Assembly: GCA_022571865.1 (NCBI GenBank)
Contig: JACZXA010000007.1
Span: forward strand, 1 to 47,347
Reading direction: 5' to 3'
Source: Pseudomonadota bacterium
GTDB taxonomy: Bacteria; Pseudomonadota; Gammaproteobacteria; Pseudomonadales; Azotimanducaceae
Length of the DNA stretch: 47,347 nucleotides
Shown: positions 42,769 through 47,347 of the stretch, in pieces
How positions within the stretch are numbered: position 1 is the first letter of the stretch
Layout: each line of letters starts with the position of its first letter
Notes under the pieces: model-generated
The model's input: the letters and a program-made list of their open reading frames with translations, nothing else
Told to the model about the DNA's origin: nothing
Database searches by the model: none
Program-made: the position numbers and the translations under genes

Positions 42769-43572
42769 GTGAAGCGTATTGTGTTAGTCGCTGGAAACTG
42801 GAAGATGCATGGCTCGCTCTCGTTTGTCAGCGAATTTGCTGAGAGTTTCCTGCGGGTATCGACCACTTCGGAAACAAACGTTGTTGGTTGTCAGGTACTG
42901 ATATTCCCGCCCATTCTTTATCTGGGTGAACTTGCGAGGATACTTGCCCATAGTGATGTGGAACTTGGCGCACAAGATCTGAATCCGGAAATGGAAGGCG
43001 CATTTACCGGAGAGGTTGCCGGGGAAATGGTTAGCGACTTAGGCGGACGCTGGGTATTGGTTGGACATTCGGAGCGTCGACAATATTTTGCAGAAAACGA
43101 TAGTTTGGTTGCTCAGAAGTTCGCTGCTGCATTGCGCGCTGGTTTGAAACCGATTCTCTGTGTTGGTGAGACGCTTGCAGAGCGAGACGCAGGTCATGCT
43201 CGCGACGTCGTTTGTCGCCAGCTTCAGGCTGTATTCGATGAGGTAGGTCCGGTGCGTTTCGCCTCGGGCACGGTTGCGTACGAGCCAATCTGGGCAATTG
43301 GCACCGGACGCACGGCATCTCCTGAACAGGCCCAGGAGATGCACGCTACGATAAGGAAATTTTTGACTGCTGCGTCCAAAACCGACGCGGGTCGGATGAT
43401 GGATGTGCGGATACTGTACGGCGGAAGCGTCAAACCCGAGAACGCGGCGGCGCTATTTGCCGAACCGGATATCGACGGTGGTCTCGTCGGTGGCGCCTCC
43501 CTTGATCCGGAGGCTTTTGCCGCGATCGTGAATGCGGCGAATGCCGCGACAATTGCCGCGGCGGCGGGGTAA
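42769..43572 (+). CDS. tpiA: Triosephosphate isomerase
   Basis: A 267-residue glycolytic enzyme interconverting dihydroxyacetone phosphate and glyceraldehyde-3-phosphate. Catalytic residues are seen in VAGNWKMHG (Asn, Lys), VLVGHSERRQYF (His) and VAYEPIWAIGTGRTA (Glu), with the phosphate loop YGGSVKPENAA. The start is GTG 42769; no alternative start fits the N-terminus, and the ribosome site is weak. The C-terminus is about ten residues longer than usual with an Ala-rich end. secG follows after 74 bases. Confidence 0.96.
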   Translation: MKRIVLVAGNWKMHGSLSFVSEFAESFLRVSTTSETNVVGCQVLIFPPILYLGELARILAHSDVELGAQDLNPEMEGAFTGEVAGEMVSDLGGRWVLVGHSERRQYFAENDSLVAQKFAAALRAGLKPILCVGETLAERDAGHARDVVCRQLQAVFDEVGPVRFASGTVAYEPIWAIGTGRTASPEQAQEMHATIRKFLTAASKTDAGRMMDVRILYGGSVKPENAAALFAEPDIDGGLVGGASLDPEAFAAIVNAANAATIAAAAG

Positions 43573-43646
43573 TTTTGATTGGAGTAGGAGTGCTCTTAAA
43601 GGAGCGTGAGTGCTCCGGAAAAGCGCTAGGGTGGTAAAGTAGGAAA

Positions 43647-43991
43647 ATGTCGACGTTCGAAACTGTCTTGCTGATGCTTCTGGTGGTGGACGCTCTCGCG
43701 CTAGCTGCATTGGTGTTGCTGCAACAAGGTCGCGGCGCCGATGTGGGTGCCGCGTTCGGTAGTGGGTCTTCCAACACGATGCTCGGCGCGAGTGGTGCTG
43801 CGTCGTTTCTGACCAAGGTCACCGCGTGGCTGGCCATCGGCTTTTTCATCATTTCTTTTGGTCTCGCATACTTCGCCAAGGAGCGCGCATTGGAAGTAGA
43901 AGGGATAGGCATTCCCCAGCTTGCCTCACCCGAAACGCCTGAGTTGACTGAGGAAGAAGAAGGAGTAGATTCCGACATCCCGGATGTGTGA
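43647..43991 (+). CDS. secG: Protein translocase subunit SecG
   Basis: A 114-residue inner membrane subunit of the SecYEG translocon. The two membrane helices (TVLLMLLVVDALALAALVLL and a second at about 50-72) flank the conserved cytoplasmic loop LLQQGRGADVGAAFGSGSSN, the SecG signature. The C-terminal 35 residues are acidic and probably disordered. It sits between tpiA and tRNA-Leu, the conserved arrangement. Confidence 0.95.
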   Translation: MSTFETVLLMLLVVDALALAALVLLQQGRGADVGAAFGSGSSNTMLGASGAASFLTKVTAWLAIGFFIISFGLAYFAKERALEVEGIGIPQLASPETPELTEEEEGVDSDIPDV

Positions 43992-44021
43992 CCCGGGAAA
44001 AGAACGCCAGGCTAGCACCGT

Positions 44022-44108
44022 GCCGAAGTGGTGAAATTGGTAGACACGCTACCTTGAGGGGGTAGTGGGCTTATGCCCGTGGAGGTTCGAGTCCTCTCTT
44101 CGGCACCA
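44022..44108 (+). tRNA. tRNA-Leu (anticodon GAG)
   Basis: An 87-base tRNA with a seven-pair acceptor GCCGAAG/CTTCGGC, a long variable arm (GTGGGCTTATGCCCGT) and encoded CCA. The anticodon loop TTGAGGG gives GAG, reading CUC and CUU. Its place after secG matches leuU of E. coli. Confidence 0.96.
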
Positions 44109-44209
44109 GTCATGTTTTAAATAATTGCCTTTGTCCTGTGGGCTCCTTCGCTGCCGTTACACGAGGGTTGACGAATCAGAAAAGTCCTTGAAAACCGCGT
44201 AGGAACCGG

Positions 44210-44238
44210 TTGCGGGTGCTGTGGCGCATCCATATAAT
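44210..44238 (+). promoter_or_regulatory. Strong promoter of the tRNA-fMet-rimP-nusA-infB operon
   Basis: TTGCGG, a 17-base spacer and a perfect TATAAT (44233-44238) are followed by the GC-rich discriminator CGCGCCC. The tRNA begins 14 bases after the -10 box. The discriminator is of the type linked to stringent control. Confidence 0.8.
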
Positions 44239-44252
44239 CGCGCCCTTGCTGA

Positions 44253-44329
<77 letters not shown>

Positions 44330-44334
44330 AATAA

Positions 44335-44358
44335 TTCCCCCTTATCAGGGATTTTTAG
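44335..44358 (+). terminator. Weak hairpin after tRNA-fMet
   Basis: A short CCCT/AGGG stem is followed by ATTTTT. It could end part of the tRNA transcripts, letting the rest continue into rimP. Confidence 0.35.
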
Positions 44359-44507
44359 GTACGCAGAGAATGTTGGTAATGACGTAGTAACGCCCAAACT
44401 ACATCTGAAGGTGCTCCGCTTGGGTTAAGTGAGACGCCGTAGGTTCCCGCTAGCCGGCTTCTCGATTGAGGGTCGACTAGCAGTTCACCCGAACCCGAGG
44501 AACGAAG

Positions 44508-44530
44508 AAATGGGCGTACGCCCATTTTTT
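44508..44530 (+). terminator. Intrinsic terminator/attenuator just before rimP
   Basis: AAATGGGC and GCCCATTT form eight pairs with a GTAC loop, and six T residues follow from 44525. It lies 16 bases before the rimP ATG. Its position implies attenuation of the operon between the tRNA and rimP, which suits feedback by NusA. Confidence 0.78.
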
Positions 44531-44545
44531 ATTGGCGGTTTGGAA

Positions 44546-45007
44546 ATGAATACGAAGGAGCAACAGTTGGAAACATTACTCGCCCCCACTGTTGCGCGCC
44601 TGGGTTGCGTGATATGGGGCGTGGAGCTGCTGTCCCATGGCAGGTACTCAAAGCTGAGACTGTTTATCGACAACCCCGAAGGTGGCGTTTCGATAGACGA
44701 TTGCGCGCGAGTAAGCCGCCAGGTGAGCGATGTGCTGGATGTGGAAGATACTTTCCCCCAGAGCTATACGCTGGAAGTCTCCTCGCCTGGTATGGACCGA
44801 ATCCTGTTCAACGCAGAGCAGTTCGTGGCGAACATCGGGGAGACAGTTGATGTGCGTCTCAACTTCCCCCTGGAAGGGCAGAAGCGAATAGTTGGCTTGT
44901 TAGCGGGGGTCGAGAACGACGAGGCTATCGTACGGGTGAAAGAAGAGGAATATCTTCTCCCGTTGGAAAACGTGCAGCGGGCAAGAATCGTCCCGCAGTT
45001 TGATTGA
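44546..45007 (+). CDS. rimP: Ribosome maturation factor RimP
   Basis: A 153-residue factor for 30S assembly. The family pattern is seen in LLAPTVARLGCVIWGVELLS, SKLRLFIDNPEGGVSIDDCA, RQVSDVLDVED and YTLEVSSPGMDRIL, with the C-terminal SH3-like part ending IVPQFD. ATG 44546 is used because it fits the family start; the frame is open 39 codons upstream through the terminator hairpin, which is not coding. It precedes nusA by 15 bases. Confidence 0.95.
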   Translation: MNTKEQQLETLLAPTVARLGCVIWGVELLSHGRYSKLRLFIDNPEGGVSIDDCARVSRQVSDVLDVEDTFPQSYTLEVSSPGMDRILFNAEQFVANIGETVDVRLNFPLEGQKRIVGLLAGVENDEAIVRVKEEEYLLPLENVQRARIVPQFD

Positions 45008-45022
45008 GGTGGATTGAGCGAT

Positions 45023-46525
45023 ATGAGCAAAGAAATGCTGCTGGTTGTGGAGACTGTGTCCCACGAGAAAGGAGTTTCCAAGGAAGTGATCTTTGATGCA
45101 GTCGAAGTGGCGCTCGCTACAGCTACGAAGAAACGCTACGAAGAAAACGCAGAGTTTCGCGTTGCCATCGATCGTGAATCCGGAGAATACGAAACGTTTC
45201 GGGTGTGGACGGTAACTGACATGGAGGAAGAGGAAGAGCCGAATCCGGCCGCCCAGCTGAGCCTCGAAGAGGCGCAGGAAAAGGATCCTGACCTCAAACT
45301 TGGTGACACCATTGAGCAACACGTGGAATCCGTCGAGTTTGGCAGGATAGCGGCACAAACCGCCAAGCAGGTGATAGTACAGAAGGTGCGCGAAGCGGAA
45401 CGTGCGCAGGTAGTCGAGGAGTATTTGCCACGGGTGGGCGAACTAGTGAGTGGTACCGTCAAGAAGCTCGGCCGTGACAACGTCATCGTTGACCTTGGGA
45501 ATAACGCCGAAGGGTTGTTGACCCGTGAACACCTGATTCCGCGAGAGATTTTCAGGGTAGGTGATCGGTTGCGAGCGCTGCTGCTCGAAGTGAAACCGGA
45601 TAATCGCGGTCCGCAACTGATGCTCACGCGCACCTCTCCTCAAATGCTGGTGGAGCTTTTCAAGTTAGAAGTGCCTGAAATCGCTGAAGACATCATCGAA
45701 ATCCGCGGTGCTGCGCGAGATTCGGGCTCGCGAGCCAAGATTGCTGTCAAAACCAACGATGGTCGTATCGATCCGATTGGTGCCTGCGTCGGTATGCGTG
45801 GTTCTCGCGTGCAGGCGGTTTCCGGGGAGTTGGCGGGTGAGCGGATCGACATCGTGCCGTGGGACGATGATCCCGCTCAACTCACGGTGAATGCCATGAC
45901 TCCGGCAGAGGTTGTTTCCATCGTGCTCGACGAGGAGACTCGGTCGATGGATATCGCGGTCACCGAGGACAATCTTGCTCAGGCGATCGGCCGGGGCGGC
46001 CAGAACGTCAGATTGGCGAGTGACTTGACCGGTTGGACGATCAACATCATGACGGTGGAGGAAGCGGCGGCAAAGCAGGAAGAAGAAGCCAACAAATTCA
46101 TGGAGGAATTCAAAGAAGCACTCTCGGTGGATGAAGATGTGGCCGGTGTACTGGTGGAGGAAGGGTTTACCACACTCGAAGAGATCGCTTATGTGCCGAT
46201 CGAAGAAATGACGGCGATTGAAGGATTCGACGAAGAAATCGTCGAGGAGCTTCGTAATCGAGCCAGAGACGCCCTGCTGACGAAAGCCATCGCAGGCGAA
46301 GAGAAATTGGGAGAGAAAGAGCCGGCACAGGACCTGCTCGATATGGAAGGCATGGAACGGCGGCTCGCCTATGAACTGGCAAGCAACGACGTGATTACCA
46401 TGGAAGATCTGGCGGATCTGGCGGTACCTGATCTGTTGGAGCTCGTACCGGATATGGATGAGGAAACCGCAGGAACCCTCATCATGACCGCCCGGGCACC
46501 ATGGTTCAGAGACGCCGAGGAGTAA
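45023..46525 (+). CDS. nusA: Transcription termination/antitermination factor NusA
   Basis: A 500-residue RNA polymerase-binding protein. The N-terminal domain (MSKEMLLVVETVSHEKGVSK), an S1 domain (about 135-200, LVSGTVKKLGRDNVIVDLG), two KH domains (DPIGACVGMRGSRVQAV and DNLAQAIGRGGQNVRLAS) and two acidic C-terminal repeats are all visible. The start is ATG 45023, with GAGGTGG about ten bases upstream; the TTG three codons before is too close to that site. Length matches E. coli NusA. infB follows 22 bases later. Confidence 0.96.
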   Translation: MSKEMLLVVETVSHEKGVSKEVIFDAVEVALATATKKRYEENAEFRVAIDRESGEYETFRVWTVTDMEEEEEPNPAAQLSLEEAQEKDPDLKLGDTIEQHVESVEFGRIAAQTAKQVIVQKVREAERAQVVEEYLPRVGELVSGTVKKLGRDNVIVDLGNNAEGLLTREHLIPREIFRVGDRLRALLLEVKPDNRGPQLMLTRTSPQMLVELFKLEVPEIAEDIIEIRGAARDSGSRAKIAVKTNDGRIDPIGACVGMRGSRVQAVSGELAGERIDIVPWDDDPAQLTVNAMTPAEVVSIVLDEETRSMDIAVTEDNLAQAIGRGGQNVRLASDLTGWTINIMTVEEAAAKQEEEANKFMEEFKEALSVDEDVAGVLVEEGFTTLEEIAYVPIEEMTAIEGFDEEIVEELRNRARDALLTKAIAGEEKLGEKEPAQDLLDMEGMERRLAYELASNDVITMEDLADLAVPDLLELVPDMDEETAGTLIMTARAPWFRDAEE

Positions 46526-46547
46526 CCGTCTTACAGGGGATGATCAC

Positions 46548-47347
46548 ATGTCAGAGGTAACAGTCAAACAATTCGCACAATCGGTCGGTACGCCCGTTGA
46601 TAGGCTGCTGAAGCAATTGCAGGCCGCGGGTTTGCCCCATAAGGAAGCGGATGCGGCGATTTCTGCCGGGGAGAAACAGACGCTGCTCGAGCATCTGCAG
46701 GAGAGTCACGGATCGAGTGATTCTGGTCCGAAGAAAGTTACCTTGAACCGTAAAAAAATCAGCACGCTCAAGACGGGTCAGCGCAAGGCGGGACGAAGTG
46801 TCAATGTTACCGTTGAGGTGCGCCGCAGGAAAACCTATATCAGGCGCGGTGATTTACCTGACGGCGCATCGCAAACGGCTACCGCAACCAGAGCGCCCAG
46901 CCAGTCCCAGATTGAAGCCCAGCGAATTCGCGAAGAGGAACTTGCGCGCAAAACTGCGCAGGAAGAAACTCAGAGACAAGCCGCTGAACGCAAGGCGGAC
47001 GAAGAGCGACGTAAAGAGGAAGCTCGGCTTGCCGAGGAAACCGGAAAAATACAAGCGGCCGAGGCGCTCAAAGCGCAAGAGCAAGCCAAACTCAAAGCTG
47101 AAGGGCCCACCAGGAAAGAAAAAGACGAAGTTGTCATTGATCCCGGTGTGGTCGCGGCGGAGGTGCAAGCGCAAGAACAGGCCGCGGAAAAAGGCGGTAA
47201 GCGCGCCAAAGGAATTGCCCACGGTGACCGGAAGCAGTCCGATGACGATTTCGGTGATGGTAAAACGCGGCGGCGACCAAAATTGTCGATGGGTGGGTCG
47301 GGTCGACCACACCGGCGACGTAAGACCGCACATATACATGTGGAGCA
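46548..47347 (+). CDS. infB: Translation initiation factor IF-2, N-terminal part (cut by window end)
   Basis: The first 266 codons of IF-2, which brings fMet-tRNA to the ribosome. The IF2-N domain is MSEVTVKQFAQSVGTPVDRL to about residue 50, and a second short conserved region, GQRKAGRSVNVTVEVRRRKTY, is at about 77-97. A long charged helical linker rich in Glu, Ala, Lys and Arg (EELARKTAQEETQRQAAERK and on) follows, as is typical. The GTP-binding domain lies outside the window. ATG 46548 has AGGGG upstream. Confidence 0.95.
   Translation, partial: MSEVTVKQFAQSVGTPVDRLLKQLQAAGLPHKEADAAISAGEKQTLLEHLQESHGSSDSGPKKVTLNRKKISTLKTGQRKAGRSVNVTVEVRRRKTYIRRGDLPDGASQTATATRAPSQSQIEAQRIREEELARKTAQEETQRQAAERKADEERRKEEARLAEETGKIQAAEALKAQEQAKLKAEGPTRKEKDEVVIDPGVVAAEVQAQEQAAEKGGKRAKGIAHGDRKQSDDDFGDGKTRRRPKLSMGGSGRPHRRRKTAHIHVE

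Noticed and set aside
43590-43625. GAGTGCTC repeats between tpiA and secG resembling half of a CIRCE operator
   Set aside because: The two copies are direct, not inverted, and spacing and flanks do not fit CIRCE.

Overview
The window is a stretch of chromosome from a free-living, probably marine gammaproteobacterium of moderately high GC content. The evidence is gene order and protein similarity recognised by eye: thiL-pgpA, xseB-ispA beside a pomA/pomB-type stator locus, a tmRNA with an ANDENYALAA tag, hrcA-grpE-dnaK-dnaJ-dapB-carAB-greA, yhbY facing rlmE-ftsH-folP-glmM, tpiA-secG-tRNA-Leu(GAG), and tRNA-fMet-rimP-nusA-infB. The species cannot be named from sequence alone.

Layout. Positions 1-7.6 kb hold the end of thiL, pgpA, a periplasmic retropepsin-like protease, ispA and xseB on the minus strand, decayed motA and motB stator genes, an aldehyde dehydrogenase, a small hypothetical gene and a Sel1-repeat protein. 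The tmRNA gene lies at 7.7-8.06 kb. From 8.2 to 19.7 kb there is an accessory block between ssrA and ribH-smpB. From 20 to 25 kb come ribH, smpB, an NSS-family transporter, rnfH, bamE and recN. From 25 kb to the end is a long core block: chaperones, lysine and pyrimidine/arginine biosynthesis, transcription and ribosome maturation factors, FtsH, folate and cell-wall precursor enzymes, SecG, two tRNAs and the rimP-nusA-infB operon. infB runs off the window.

The accessory block looks like one regulated system. A five-gene operon (10742-16702) encodes an ECF sigma factor, a membrane-anchored zinc-binding (HxxxCxxC) anti-sigma factor, two secreted subtilisin-family proteases and a secreted protein of unknown family. 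The start of each gene overlaps the end of the one before. It is followed by a secreted low-complexity protein, two small secreted proteins, a CsgG-family protein and a 54-residue membrane miniprotein. Two more unknown genes, one of them a large secreted protein, diverge leftward. Six near-identical sites, TTGAACC-N15-GNNAC[CT][CT]A, all with exactly 15 bases between the boxes, sit ahead of the sigma gene and five other transcription units of the block. I read these as the promoters of this ECF factor, so the block would be an autoregulated surface or secretion regulon in which sigma, anti-sigma, proteases and a CsgG-type export component are co-expressed. The function is inferred; the motif and the gene order are read directly.

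Two families of palindromic repeats bounded by CTAG (a 32-base hairpin and a larger element with GGATTATTCATGAA inverted ends) fill the gaps before rlmE and tpiA and touch the stop codons of recN, rnfH and glmM. The flagellar stator genes are broken by a large internal deletion in motA and by a stop codon plus a frameshift in motB.
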